From Chitinophaga qingshengii (lineage in GTDB: Bacteria; Bacteroidota; Bacteroidia; Chitinophagales; Chitinophagaceae): DNA of 64,000 nt. A program made the translations under genes and the position numbers. A model generated the notes under the pieces. The model saw only the letters and a program-made list of their open reading frames with translations. It was not told the origin of the DNA and did no database searches. The DNA lies in the NCBI RefSeq assembly GCF_014529935.1, contig NZ_JACVFC010000001.1, forward strand, positions 3,720,001 through 3,784,000, given 5' to 3'. Below, in pieces: positions 15,591 to 24,696 of the stretch. Position 1 is the stretch's first letter. Each line of letters starts with the position of its first letter.

Positions 15591-17012
15591 TTAGCCATGG
15601 GAGCGGGTCAGCGGAATATGCAGGGTGAACTCCGTTCCCTTGTCGGGCTCGCTGTGTACCCGTATGGTACCGCCATGCATATCCACGATCTTCTTTACGT
15701 AACTCAGCCCCAATCCAAACCCTTTTACATTATGCAAATCGCCGGTAGGTACCCTGAAAAATTTATCAAAGATATTTTCCTGGTAAGACCGCGGAATACC
15801 AATGCCATTATCTCTCACAATGATCTTCAGCACACCGTTTTCTTCACTGCAGCTGATATATAACTGTACCTGGTCGCGGGAATACTTGATGGCATTATCC
15901 ACCAGATTGTTGATAGCGTTGGCCAGGTGGGTTTTATCTACATAAACAGTGGGATGGGTCAACTTGTTGTCATACCGTACCTGCAGCATCTTGGCCGCCT
16001 TCAGCTGATGATTGGTGAGGATATTGTCGATTACTTCATTCAGGTCTGTATCTTCCCGGAACAGGTCTATATCTTCTTTTTCTTCCGCAGCAATATGCAA
16101 CACTTTCTCCACCAGGTCCGACAGCCGCTGTAATTCATTTTTAGAGATATCCAGGTAGGTTTGTGTTTTCCGGTGATCATTCAGCGCGTTGAAGTTCTGC
16201 AATGCTTCTACAGCCGCTGATACTGTAGCGATAGGCGTTTTCAGCTCATGGGTCATGTTGTTGATAAAGTCGTTCTTCACCTCCGACAGTTTTTTCTGTT
16301 TGAGGATGGTACGGAGCATATACACAAAACAAAGAACCGTCAGCACCAGCAGTGCAACGGAGCTTATCAATGTCCAGAGCATCTTTTGCAGGATAAACTG
16401 CAGGGGAGATTCAAAGCTGGCCTGTACGAAGAGATTACTGGCAGGATTGAACGGTATTTTAGACGTTTGCCGGGGTTCTCTTTTACGGATACTGTCGCGG
16501 AAGCTGTCTCTTTCAAGACCGCTGTAGCTCATGTGAAAGGTATCCAGTTTATAGGGGGTGGCTATCTGGCGGTTGTGTAGTTCAGCGCGGAATACAGAAT
16601 CCAGTTTTTTGAGATTGGCGCTGTCGTTGTGGTTATTGGTAATCAGGAAATCGGAGATCTGGCGGGCAAGGGTATCGGCATAAATACGGGCGGTAACGTC
16701 TCCTCTCAGGCTATCTGGTGGCGGCCCGGGTGGCCGTTCTCCCCGATGACCGTGCCGGTCTATCCGTACCATCACTACCTGGCCGCTGTCCTTGCTCCGG
16801 TTATAATAACGATAGCGCATATCCGGGAACCGCCGGTGCACATCAGAGAACTGTTTATTAAACACCGCTGTCCGCAGCGCATCATTGATTTCCTTGTTAA
16901 ACTGCTCCTGCCGGATACGGAAGGAATTGTACACCCAATATCCCTGGAAAAGGAATATTCCCAGAATACAGCTGCACATAAGGATAAGGATGTATCGGAT
17001 TCTTTGACGCAT
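15591..17012 (-). CDS. Membrane sensor histidine kinase
   Basis: A 473-residue kinase: a membrane helix at about 8-28, a periplasmic sensor region to about 210 rich in charged residues and with a Pro/Gly/His/Arg stretch (HRGERPPGPPPDS), a second helix at about 212-235, the HisKA H-box NNMTHELKTPIATV, then HATPase with N box, DNGIGIP and GFGLGLSYVKKIV. There is no HAMP domain. ATG 17012 is chosen; a TTG lies one codon upstream. It pairs with the response regulator downstream. The signal it senses is unknown. Confidence 0.94.
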   Translation of the reverse strand: MRQRIRYILILMCSCILGIFLFQGYWVYNSFRIRQEQFNKEINDALRTAVFNKQFSDVHRRFPDMRYRYYNRSKDSGQVVMVRIDRHGHRGERPPGPPPDSLRGDVTARIYADTLARQISDFLITNNHNDSANLKKLDSVFRAELHNRQIATPYKLDTFHMSYSGLERDSFRDSIRKREPRQTSKIPFNPASNLFVQASFESPLQFILQKMLWTLISSVALLVLTVLCFVYMLRTILKQKKLSEVKNDFINNMTHELKTPIATVSAAVEALQNFNALNDHRKTQTYLDISKNELQRLSDLVEKVLHIAAEEKEDIDLFREDTDLNEVIDNILTNHQLKAAKMLQVRYDNKLTHPTVYVDKTHLANAINNLVDNAIKYSRDQVQLYISCSEENGVLKIIVRDNGIGIPRSYQENIFDKFFRVPTGDLHNVKGFGLGLSYVKKIVDMHGGTIRVHSEPDKGTEFTLHIPLTRSHG

Positions 17013-17032
17013 CAATCATGTTTATATCGTTA

Positions 17033-17040
17033 CAAAACTA
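17033..17040 (-). promoter_or_regulatory. -7 element for the histidine kinase
   Basis: TAGTTTTG on the minus strand, 20 bases before the ATG. The TAAC array begins 31 bases further upstream. Confidence 0.4.
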
Positions 17041-17070
17041 TCCATTCCGGCGGTAAAGGGGCGAAATCCT

Positions 17071-17154
17071 TAACAATAATTAACAGTAGATAAGCCTATT
17101 TAACGCTGGTAGATAACCTTTAACAGTAAATAACAGTAAATAAAGCTTTTTAAC
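17071..17154 (+). promoter_or_regulatory. Phased array of TAAC motifs at 10-base spacing
   Basis: TAAC occurs at 17071, 17081, 17101, 17121, 17131 and 17151, with near-copies TAAG at 17091 and TAAA at 17141, all on one 10-base grid; one extra TAAC at 17114 is off the grid. Several units read TAACAGTARA. The array fills the divergent gap between the histidine kinase and the GLPGLI-like gene. Its last unit lies about 30 bases before a TTTTTTTG at 17177-17184 that could be the -7 box. Direct repeats at one helical turn are typical of OmpR/PhoB-family sites. Confidence 0.6.
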
Positions 17155-17202
17155 GCAAAAAGAGAACGGGAAGCGGTTTTTTTGCTGTTAAAACCGACAA
17201 CC

Positions 17203-18027
17203 ATGAAAGGTATATCCCGGATCATTATGAGCGCAGCCCTGGCGCTGCCTTTTACACAACCGCTGCTGGCGCAGCAATCAGGCACCATTGTCTACGAAGT
17301 GACTGCTAAAACAGATCCCGAGCGGATGCGCGGGTTCCAGCGTGGCGGGGGAGACGGAGACGAAGCGCCGCAAATACCGGATGTGATCACCTTTAAACAA
17401 ACCCTCACTTTCGATAACGGTCACGCTAAACTGGCTACCGAAAGACCCGACTTCGGCAACGGCAGCGGTGGCCGCTGGGGCGGCAGAGCCCGCAGGGACA
17501 GCAGCAATGCCCCTGCACAGGGACAAGCACAAGGACAAGGTACGGGTCAGCGCAGAATGGGCATGGGTATGATGGGCCGCGGCAATGCGCAGTACTTTGA
17601 CCTGACCAATAAAAAGATACTTCATGTATTCAGCACTTTCGGTGATGCCCCTAAAACCTACTACACAGAAGAAGATTTTATCATAGCCACAGATGCCAAA
17701 ACCGCTGATAAAACAAAAAAAATCGCCGGTTATACCTGTAAAAAGGCCACCGTTAAGCTGAAAGACGATACCTACACCGTATGGTACACCACTGATTTGC
17801 CGTTTAGTTTCTCACCCATCAACGGACTGCTGCCGGAAGCAAACGCGGTAGTACTGGTGGCAGAAGGCGGCAAACGCGCTTACAATGCCAGCAGCGTGAA
17901 CCTGCAAGCTGTTACCGATAAGGATCTGAGCATACCTGCCGGCGCTGAAAAAATCAGCCAGGAACAAATGCAAAGCATCCGCCAACAAGAGATGGAGAAA
18001 TTACGTAAGCGGCAACCCCAAATGTAA
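17203..18027 (+). CDS. GLPGLI-like secreted protein with Gly/Met/Arg-rich insert
   Basis: A 274-residue exported protein: signal peptide (about 1-24, ending LLAQ), then GTIVYEV, and the GLPGLI-family pattern KKIAGYTCKKATVKL...YTVWYTTDLPFSFSPINGLLPEA, where the name motif is degenerate. Between them lies a low-complexity insert (about residues 85-130) with GGRWGGRARR, repeated AQGQ and RRMGMGMMGRGN. ATG 17203 is chosen because it begins the signal peptide. It is 39 bases before the outer-membrane barrel gene and probably acts with it. The molecular function of the family is unknown. Confidence 0.75.
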   Translation: MKGISRIIMSAALALPFTQPLLAQQSGTIVYEVTAKTDPERMRGFQRGGGDGDEAPQIPDVITFKQTLTFDNGHAKLATERPDFGNGSGGRWGGRARRDSSNAPAQGQAQGQGTGQRRMGMGMMGRGNAQYFDLTNKKILHVFSTFGDAPKTYYTEEDFIIATDAKTADKTKKIAGYTCKKATVKLKDDTYTVWYTTDLPFSFSPINGLLPEANAVVLVAEGGKRAYNASSVNLQAVTDKDLSIPAGAEKISQEQMQSIRQQEMEKLRKRQPQM

Positions 18028-18066
18028 AAATTCATCCTATCTTACCTTTTTGCGCGAACCTCCATT

Positions 18067-20955
18067 ATGAAAAAAATTATACAATGCTTGCTGATACTGA
18101 GTTTGGGAGTCATCTGCTCCCAGGCTCAGGCGCAGCAAGGAAAGATTAAGGGACAGCTGACCGACCAAAGCTCCAAAGAAGCCATGCCTGCGGCTACCGT
18201 GGTTTTATTGCACGCTAAAGACTCTACAGTGGCTAATACAGCCACCACAGACAACAAAGGAAATTTTGAGATCACCAATGTCGCTAATGGCGACTACCGC
18301 CTGTACATCAGCTTCCTGGGCTATAAACCCATCAACAAAACGGTTAAAATCTCGGAGGAAACCCCGTCGCTCGCACTGGGCACACTGGGTATGGAACTGA
18401 AAGGCGTAAACCTTGCCGCAGTGGAAATTAAGGATGAAAAGCCCCCGATCGTAGTAAAAAAAGATACCCTGGAATTTAATGCCGACGCTTTCAAAACCCG
18501 CGATAATGCAGTAGTGGAAGACCTGCTTAAAAAACTGCCAGGGGTAACCGTCGATAAAGACGGCGCCATTACCGCACAAGGCGAAACCGTTACCAAAGTA
18601 TATGTAGACGGTAAACCGTTCTTTGGCAGCGATCCTAAGATGGCAACCAAAAATCTGCCCGCCAACATCATCGATAAGGTACAGATCATCGATAAAAAAT
18701 CAGACCAGGCAGAATTCACCCAGATCGATGATGGACAAACAGAAAAAGCCATCAACATCACCATCAAAAAAGATAAAAAGAAAGGGCTGTTTGGCCGCGC
18801 GGCCGCAGGTTACGGCACGGACGACCGTTTCTCCACTTCGTTTAACCTTAACCGTTTCCGCGATAATCAGCAAATGAGCATCGTGGGTGGCGGCAACAAT
18901 GTTAACAGTACCGGCTATACGGTCCAGGACCAAATGAGCTTCAGTTCCGCCGGTGGCGGAGGAGGTGGCGGTCGCGGAAGGGGTGGCCGCGGAGGAGGAG
19001 GTGGTGGTGGTGCTATGATCGTCAGCATGGGCGGTGGAGGTGGCGGTGGCGGCAGCAGCAATCCGGGCATCACCCGCAACTGGAATGCCGGCGTCAATTT
19101 CAGCGAGGATTTCAACAAAAAAGTGGTGTTCAACGGCAACTATTTCTTTAATGATACCAAAAACAACCTGTCGCAAACAACGGCCAGGCAAACCTTTGCT
19201 GATAACGGCACAACCTATTACAACGAAAACTCTTCCTCGCAGACAGACAACAGCAACAACCGCTTCAATGCCCGCGTGGAATACCAGATAGACTCTTTCC
19301 ATTCCGTCATTTTCACGCCGTCCTATTCCTTTACCAACGGCAACAGCTTCAGCATCCGCGATTACCAGACGCTGAACAATAACAAGGATACCGTCAATAA
19401 AGGAAGTACCATCAACGATGGCCAGGGACATAATGAAAATACAGGCGGATCTATCCTGTTCAGGAAACGTTTCAAAAAAACAGGGCGTACCCTCAGCCTG
19501 AACCTGTCGTACAACAACAGTGTGAACGATCAGCAGAATTATAACAAAACCAGCGTTTACTATGCTGCGAATGATAGCCTGTCCACCTTCAATCAAAGCA
19601 ACCAGATTAATACCAGCAGCCAAAATGCCGGCGCCAACTTCACCTATACGGAACCTATTGCGCGTGACCATTACCTGGAAGCCAACTACGGCTTTACCAA
19701 ATACAAAAGCGATAGTAAAAAATTTACTTACGACTATGATGAAAACAAAGGGGTATATGATCAGCTCAACGATTCATTGAGCAACGCGTTTACCAACAAC
19801 ACGCTCAATCAACAGGCCGGCCTCGCTTTCCGTACTGCCAAACTGAAGTACGACTACTCTATTGGTTTGAATGTACTGTTCAATAATTTAGATAATAACA
19901 CCTTCTCCTATCGCACCAAGAGAGATAGCCTGATTCATCAAAGTACCGTGAATTTCTCGCCCAACGCGAGTTTCAACTATACTTTTGCAAAGAACAAACG
20001 GTTACGCATCAACTATAATGGTAACACCCAGCAACCAACCGTGCAACAGCTGCAACCCGTACCGGACAACAGTAATGCATTGTATGTGCAACAGGGTAAT
20101 CCGGATTTGAAGCCGTCGTTCAACAATACAGTACGTATTAACTATAACCAGTTCAACAATACTACCTTCAGGGGTATGTTCGCCTCTTTGAGGGGATCAT
20201 TTGGCTCCAATAAGATCATCAACTCTACCCGGCTGGATACCGCTACGGGTAAGACTTTCAGCAAACCTGTCAACGTAAACGGTTACTATAGCCTGAGTGG
20301 TATGGTCCATAATTCCATTCCATTGTCGCGCACACCGGGACAAAACCTGAATACCGGTACTTCCATCGGCTACAGCCGTGATGTAAATATCACGCAGGGC
20401 ACGATGAACTATAAAAACACGCTTTCGTTGTCACAATCGGCTAACGTAAGCTATATGTACAAAGATTTGTTTGATGCCGCCGTAGGTGCCAGTGTTAACT
20501 ATAACGCTACCTCCTATACGTTGCCGTCTACGCCCAATACGCAGTACTTTGACTATAACTTCAACGCTGATGTGAACTTCAATCTGCCGCTGGGTTTCAT
20601 GGTAGGCACGGATATTACCTGTACGCTCAGCAGAGGCCGTACTGCCGGTTATAACCTTACTTCTACCATGTGGAACGCCAATGTGGCTAAATATGTATTC
20701 CCTAAAAAACAGGGGATGATCAAGATACAAGGCTTCGATTTGCTCCGTCAATATCTGAGCGTTTCCCGCGATGTAACGGATAACTATATAGAAGACGTAC
20801 GCTCCAACGTGTTGCAGCAATACTTTATGATCAGCTTTACCTATTTCCTGAAAAAGTTCGGCGGTAATACCCAGGGCAATAATAACGGGGAGAGAGGAAT
20901 GCGGATGATGGGTCCCCGCGGCGGACAAGGCGGTATGCGGATGAACCACTTCTAA
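18067..20955 (+). CDS. Outer-membrane beta-barrel protein with CarboxypepD_reg domain (TonB-receptor-like)
   Basis: A 962-residue protein: signal peptide (1-23), carboxypeptidase-regulatory-like beta sandwich (about 24-110), a plug-like domain with VVEDLLKKLPGVTVDKDGAI and VYVDGKPFFG, then a large barrel of the OMP_b-brl_3 type. An extracellular-type loop near residues 295-335 is a long glycine tract broken by Arg and AMIVSM, and the tail is rich in Gly, Met and Arg (GMRMMGPRGG). I see no TonB box. It probably moves or binds something together with the GLPGLI-like partner under the control of the adjacent two-component system. Confidence 0.88.
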   Translation: MKKIIQCLLILSLGVICSQAQAQQGKIKGQLTDQSSKEAMPAATVVLLHAKDSTVANTATTDNKGNFEITNVANGDYRLYISFLGYKPINKTVKISEETPSLALGTLGMELKGVNLAAVEIKDEKPPIVVKKDTLEFNADAFKTRDNAVVEDLLKKLPGVTVDKDGAITAQGETVTKVYVDGKPFFGSDPKMATKNLPANIIDKVQIIDKKSDQAEFTQIDDGQTEKAINITIKKDKKKGLFGRAAAGYGTDDRFSTSFNLNRFRDNQQMSIVGGGNNVNSTGYTVQDQMSFSSAGGGGGGGRGRGGRGGGGGGGAMIVSMGGGGGGGGSSNPGITRNWNAGVNFSEDFNKKVVFNGNYFFNDTKNNLSQTTARQTFADNGTTYYNENSSSQTDNSNNRFNARVEYQIDSFHSVIFTPSYSFTNGNSFSIRDYQTLNNNKDTVNKGSTINDGQGHNENTGGSILFRKRFKKTGRTLSLNLSYNNSVNDQQNYNKTSVYYAANDSLSTFNQSNQINTSSQNAGANFTYTEPIARDHYLEANYGFTKYKSDSKKFTYDYDENKGVYDQLNDSLSNAFTNNTLNQQAGLAFRTAKLKYDYSIGLNVLFNNLDNNTFSYRTKRDSLIHQSTVNFSPNASFNYTFAKNKRLRINYNGNTQQPTVQQLQPVPDNSNALYVQQGNPDLKPSFNNTVRINYNQFNNTTFRGMFASLRGSFGSNKIINSTRLDTATGKTFSKPVNVNGYYSLSGMVHNSIPLSRTPGQNLNTGTSIGYSRDVNITQGTMNYKNTLSLSQSANVSYMYKDLFDAAVGASVNYNATSYTLPSTPNTQYFDYNFNADVNFNLPLGFMVGTDITCTLSRGRTAGYNLTSTMWNANVAKYVFPKKQGMIKIQGFDLLRQYLSVSRDVTDNYIEDVRSNVLQQYFMISFTYFLKKFGGNTQGNNNGERGMRMMGPRGGQGGMRMNHF

Positions 20956-20963
20956 CATTAATT

Positions 20964-21047
20964 GATTTTGGGATTTCTTGATTTTGGGATGTTGGGGAAT
21001 TGATAGTACGTATTATCAACTCCCCAAAATCAAGAAATCCCAAAATC
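20964..21047. repeat. Long intergenic palindrome, family A copy 2
   Basis: Perfect 25-base arms (20964-20988 and 21023-21047), unit GATTTTGGGATTTCTTGATT followed by TTGGG, between convergent genes. The inner sequence TTGATAGTACGTATTATCAA is itself nearly palindromic. Wording differs from the other copies but keeps the TTGATTT/GGGATTT rhythm. It could serve as a bidirectional terminator. Confidence 0.85.
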
Positions 21048-21062
21048 GAAAATTTAACAGTT

Positions 21063-21347
21063 TCACTTCATGGCGACCGTTCTTCTGCCAGCCCAAATAC
21101 GTTTTACTACCCATGCCACGGTGAAAGTGGGAATAAAATCTGTTCCAGGGAACAGTTCTTCCAAAAAGTTAAAGGCACTACCAAAAGTACCAATGGGGCC
21201 GCCAAACATGCGGTAAAAAATAATTGCTGAAATCGGGGCCCAGATCAGATCGCTGACATCGCCTAATACCGGCACAGCATAGCTGGCACAACCGATCAGG
21301 TCCATCAGGATACAAAGCCATAAACTAGGGGTGTACTTTTTTTCCAT
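21063..21347 (-). CDS. Small membrane protein of unknown function
   Basis: A 94-residue protein that begins MEKKYTPSLW, chosen because GGAGG lies just upstream and because earlier codons look non-coding. Two hydrophobic segments (about 8-28 and 35-52) flank GDVSDLIWAPISA, then PGTDFIPTFTVAWVVKR. I recognise this as a widespread small Bacteroidota membrane protein without assigned function. It converges on the barrel gene with palindrome A2 between them. Confidence 0.72.
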   Translation of the reverse strand: MEKKYTPSLWLCILMDLIGCASYAVPVLGDVSDLIWAPISAIIFYRMFGGPIGTFGSAFNFLEELFPGTDFIPTFTVAWVVKRIWAGRRTVAMK

Positions 21348-21534
21348 TTCAACCTCCGCTTTTCGATACGTAAACAAATTGCTTACCAAAATACAATGGT
21401 AATATAAAGGTAAGAATTTCAACGCGTATGCCGACTGACATCCTTACAGACTGTGCCCTGCAGCCATCTTGCAGCAAGTGTTGCAAATACGCTTATTTTC
21501 AGTTAAATTCATGCCACTTAAAGTATATTGTAAT

Positions 21535-22428
21535 ATGCACGAGGACAATTCCCGCCGCGACATGATCAAAAAAGTAGCGACTATGGCACTGGCATCTACC
21601 GCGTTATCTTCCCTTTCCAGCAGGGTATCAGCCCACGACAAAGCTGTTGGCGAAGCCCTGAAAGGAAAAATCAACCACTCCGTATGTGCGTGGTGTTATA
21701 ACATTCCGCTGGCCGATTTGTGTGTGGCCGCCAAAAAAATCGGTATCCCATCGATTGACCTGGTAGACCCCAAGGATTTTGCCATCCTGAAACAACACGA
21801 CATGACCTGCGCCATGGTAGCCAGCAATGGCCCGGAATGGGGCATTACCAAAGGATTCAACAATCCTGCGCACCACGATAAACTGGAAACGTATTTCCGG
21901 CATTACATCGATGAAACTGCCAAAGCCGGTTTCTCCAACCTCATCTGCTTTTCCGGCAACCGCAATGGCCTGAGCGATGAACAGGGCATTGAAAACTGCA
22001 CCAAAGGACTACAACGCATTATCAGCTATGCTGAAAAGAAAAAAGTAACCCTGGTGATGGAACTGCTCAACAGCAAGGTAGATCACCACGATTACCAGTG
22101 CGATCATACGGCTTGGGGCGTAGCCCTTTGTAAATCAGTAGGTTCTGAAAACTTCAAACTGCTGTATGATATTTACCACATGCAAATCATGGAAGGAGAT
22201 GTGATCCGCAATATCCGCGATCACCATCAATATATCGCCCATTACCACACCGGCGGTGTTCCGGGCCGTCATGAAATCGACGAAACCCAGGAACTGTATT
22301 ATCCCGCCATCATGAAAGCCATCTACGACACCGGTTTCAAAGGATATGTGGCACAGGAATTTATTCCTTCCCATGCCGACAAACTGGCCTCGCTGAATAA
22401 CGCTATTCATATCTGCGATATCGCGTAA
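21535..22428 (+). CDS. Tat-exported TIM-barrel isomerase-like protein (hydroxypyruvate isomerase family)
   Basis: A 297-residue protein beginning MHEDNSRRDMIKK, a twin-arginine signal, followed by a hydrophobic stretch to about residue 35. The rest is a xylose-isomerase-like TIM barrel with metal-site residues in VMELLNSK, LLYDIYHMQIMEG, YHTGGVPGRHE and GYVAQEFIP. These match the hydroxypyruvate isomerase (Hyi) group. ATG 21511 is an alternative start. Export of such a barrel suggests a periplasmic sugar or hydroxy-acid isomerase; the substrate is unknown. Confidence 0.85.
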   Translation: MHEDNSRRDMIKKVATMALASTALSSLSSRVSAHDKAVGEALKGKINHSVCAWCYNIPLADLCVAAKKIGIPSIDLVDPKDFAILKQHDMTCAMVASNGPEWGITKGFNNPAHHDKLETYFRHYIDETAKAGFSNLICFSGNRNGLSDEQGIENCTKGLQRIISYAEKKKVTLVMELLNSKVDHHDYQCDHTAWGVALCKSVGSENFKLLYDIYHMQIMEGDVIRNIRDHHQYIAHYHTGGVPGRHEIDETQELYYPAIMKAIYDTGFKGYVAQEFIPSHADKLASLNNAIHICDIA

Positions 22429-22438
22429 TCATTTAAGG

Positions 22439-22552
22439 ATTTTTTGATTTACGGATTTTGGAATTTTGGGAGGAGGGGTGCGTTTGGTGCTTATGCATTG
22501 ATCATGCTAATCTTCGCTTTATAACTCCCCAAAAATCCGTAAATCAAAAAAT
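22439..22552. repeat. Long intergenic palindrome, family A copy 3
   Basis: Perfect 21-base arms (22439-22459 and 22532-22552), beginning ATTTTTTGATTTACGGATTT. A further ATTCCAAAATCCGTAAAT follows the right arm, so the unit is partly duplicated. It lies between two plus-strand genes and ends just before the permease promoter. Confidence 0.88.
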
Positions 22553-22574
22553 TCCAAAATCCGTAAATTCCAAA

Positions 22575-22582
22575 TATCTTTG
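22575..22582 (+). promoter_or_regulatory. -7 element for the amino acid permease
   Basis: TATCTTTG, 34 bases before the ATG at 22617, in the short space between palindrome A3 and the gene. Confidence 0.45.
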
Positions 22583-22616
22583 CGCCCAATTAGTCCACTA
22601 AACAAGTAGGGTATTA

Positions 22617-24077
22617 ATGAAACAATACTACAAAAAGCCACTGGCCTGGCTCTTACAGGAATCCGGAGAGGAGGGCGCCCAGGGCCTCAAGCGTACATTA
22701 AGCGGGTTTCAGCTGGTCATGCTGGGCCTCGGAGTCATCATCGGAGCAGGGTTGTTTTCCCTGACCGGCCTGGCAGCAGGTAACAATGCCGGTCCGGCGG
22801 TTACCCTTTCCTTTGTGGTAGCTGCCATCGGCTGTGCCTTTGCAGGCTTGTGTTATGCAGAATTTGCGGCCATGATACCCATCGCCGGCAGCGCTTATAC
22901 GTACGCCTATACTACAATGGGAGAGCTGTTGGCCTGGATTATCGGTTGGGACCTGGTATTGGAATTCTCAGTAGGCGCAGCCACCGTTTCCATCAGCTGG
23001 TCCAACTACCTTGTGGAATTCCTCTCAGGTTATGGTATCTACCTGCCGCCACAACTGGTGCATTCGCCTTTTGAAACGGTAACACTTTCCAGTGGAGAAG
23101 TGGTACATGGCCTCTTTAATCTGCCTGCCGCCCTGGTGGTGATTCTGATGTCCTACATCCTGATGCGGGGCACCAAAGGATCTGCGATCTGGAATGCGGT
23201 GGTAGTATCGCTGAAAGTGGGTGTGGTACTCGTATTTATTGCCTTAGGGTGGAAGTATATACAACCGGCCAACCTGGTACCCTATATCCCGAAAAATACC
23301 GGCGAATTCGGCCACTTCGGGTGGTCTGGCATCCTGCGTGGCGCCGGCGTGGTTTTCTTCGTATTCCTCGGTTTTGATATCGTGAGTACGGCCGCACAGG
23401 AAACCAAAAATCCGAAACGGAATATGCCTATCGGTATCCTCGGCTCACTGGCTATCTGCACCGTATTGTTCATCATCTTTTCGCATGTAATGACCGGCCT
23501 GGCGCCCTATACCGATTTCAAAAACAGCGGCGCTCCGGTGGCTATCGCCATCTCCCATACACCCTTCAAATGGCTGGGGCAACTGGTGGTACTGGCTATC
23601 ATCATCGGCTATACGTCCGTGATCATGGTAGACCTATGGGGGCAGTCACGCGTGTTTTACGCGATGTCTAAAGATGGTTTGTTACCAAAAGTCTTCTCGG
23701 AAATACATCCCCGCTTCCGCACACCGTGGAAATCCAATATTCTCTTCTGTGTTTTTATCAGTTTATTCGCCGCACTGGTGCCCATCAAGGTAGTAGGGGA
23801 GATGACCAGCATTGGTACTTTGCTGGCTTTTGTGATCGTATGTGCGGGCGTATGGATACTGCGTTATACTATGCCGGATGCACCGCGGCCGTTTAAAACG
23901 CCTTGGGTACCGTTTGTGCCGATCATGGGTATTCTTACCTGTGTGGGAATGATGGTGTTCCTGCCGTTGGATACGTGGCTGCGGCTGATCATTTGGATGG
24001 CTATCGGTATGGTGATCTACTATTGCTACGGCAGAAAACACAGCAGGGTAAGAAAGGAATTATCGTCCCGTCAATAG
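22617..24077 (+). CDS. APC-family amino acid permease
   Basis: A 486-residue transporter with about 12 to 14 membrane helices. The start LKRTLSGFQLVMLGLGVIIGAGLFSLTG with GxGxGxF-like glycine pattern in helix 1 and FVFLGFDIVSTAAQETKNPKRNMP in helix 6 place it in the cationic amino acid transporter (CAT/YfnA-like) branch. It imports amino acids by proton coupling in related proteins. The substrate is not determined. Its end overlaps the convergent acetyltransferase by 7 bases. Confidence 0.9.
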   Translation: MKQYYKKPLAWLLQESGEEGAQGLKRTLSGFQLVMLGLGVIIGAGLFSLTGLAAGNNAGPAVTLSFVVAAIGCAFAGLCYAEFAAMIPIAGSAYTYAYTTMGELLAWIIGWDLVLEFSVGAATVSISWSNYLVEFLSGYGIYLPPQLVHSPFETVTLSSGEVVHGLFNLPAALVVILMSYILMRGTKGSAIWNAVVVSLKVGVVLVFIALGWKYIQPANLVPYIPKNTGEFGHFGWSGILRGAGVVFFVFLGFDIVSTAAQETKNPKRNMPIGILGSLAICTVLFIIFSHVMTGLAPYTDFKNSGAPVAIAISHTPFKWLGQLVVLAIIIGYTSVIMVDLWGQSRVFYAMSKDGLLPKVFSEIHPRFRTPWKSNILFCVFISLFAALVPIKVVGEMTSIGTLLAFVIVCAGVWILRYTMPDAPRPFKTPWVPFVPIMGILTCVGMMVFLPLDTWLRLIIWMAIGMVIYYCYGRKHSRVRKELSSRQ

Positions 24078-24616
24078 AACTTCCAGTCCTGCCGCAGTAC
24101 GCCCATCACTACCATGTCCACAAACTGGCCATGTAGTTTGGCGTTGTGCCGCAGGATACCTTCCCTGGTAAATCCCAGCTTGATAGGGATTTGCCCGCTG
24201 CGTTCATTTTGTAATACGAAGCGGATTTCGATTTTATTCAGCCGCAGTTTTTTGAAGGCGTAGGTAATCAATGCCTGACAGGCCGCCGTAGCAATGCCTT
24301 TACCCTGGTAGGCTTCTCCCACCCAATAACCTATTTCGGCTTTCTGTACCTGGTGGTCCCATCCGTGCAGGTCCATCACACCGCATAAATGATGCTGGTA
24401 CCAGATACCGAGTGCAATCGCTTCCTGCTCTTCTGCTTTGCGCTGCATCATCTGGATAAAACGGGCACTGTGTTCTTCATTGGTGTTGTAATCTACCCAG
24501 GGGAGATATTTACGAAGGTTTTTCCGGGAAGCATCCAGCTGTTTATATACCAGTGGGGCGTCCTGCAAGGTCAGTTGCCGCAGGTAAGTGTCTTCATTAA
24601 CAGGTATATCTAACAT
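24071..24616 (-). CDS. GNAT acetyltransferase (RimJ/RimL-like)
   Basis: A 181-residue GNAT protein with the RimL pattern: early TLQDAPLVYKQLD, central EIGYWVGEAYQGKGIATAACQAL with the Q/RxxGxG/A acetyl-CoA motif, then LNKIEIRFVLQNERSGQIPIKLGF. It probably acetylates a protein N-terminus or small amine; substrate unknown. Confidence 0.88.
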   Translation of the reverse strand: MLDIPVNEDTYLRQLTLQDAPLVYKQLDASRKNLRKYLPWVDYNTNEEHSARFIQMMQRKAEEQEAIALGIWYQHHLCGVMDLHGWDHQVQKAEIGYWVGEAYQGKGIATAACQALITYAFKKLRLNKIEIRFVLQNERSGQIPIKLGFTREGILRHNAKLHGQFVDMVVMGVLRQDWKFY

Positions 24617-24696
24617 AACCGGAATTCAAATGGGGGATAAACCTACGAATAAAATAACGATTTCTGAATTTATTGATAATGAATCGTTCATAAAAA

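Noticed and set aside
18949..19060. Poly-glycine codon tract as a sequencing artefact or satellite
   Set aside because: The frame is kept, codons vary (GGA, GGT, GGC), and it is interrupted by Arg and Met residues, so it is a genuine coding low-complexity loop.
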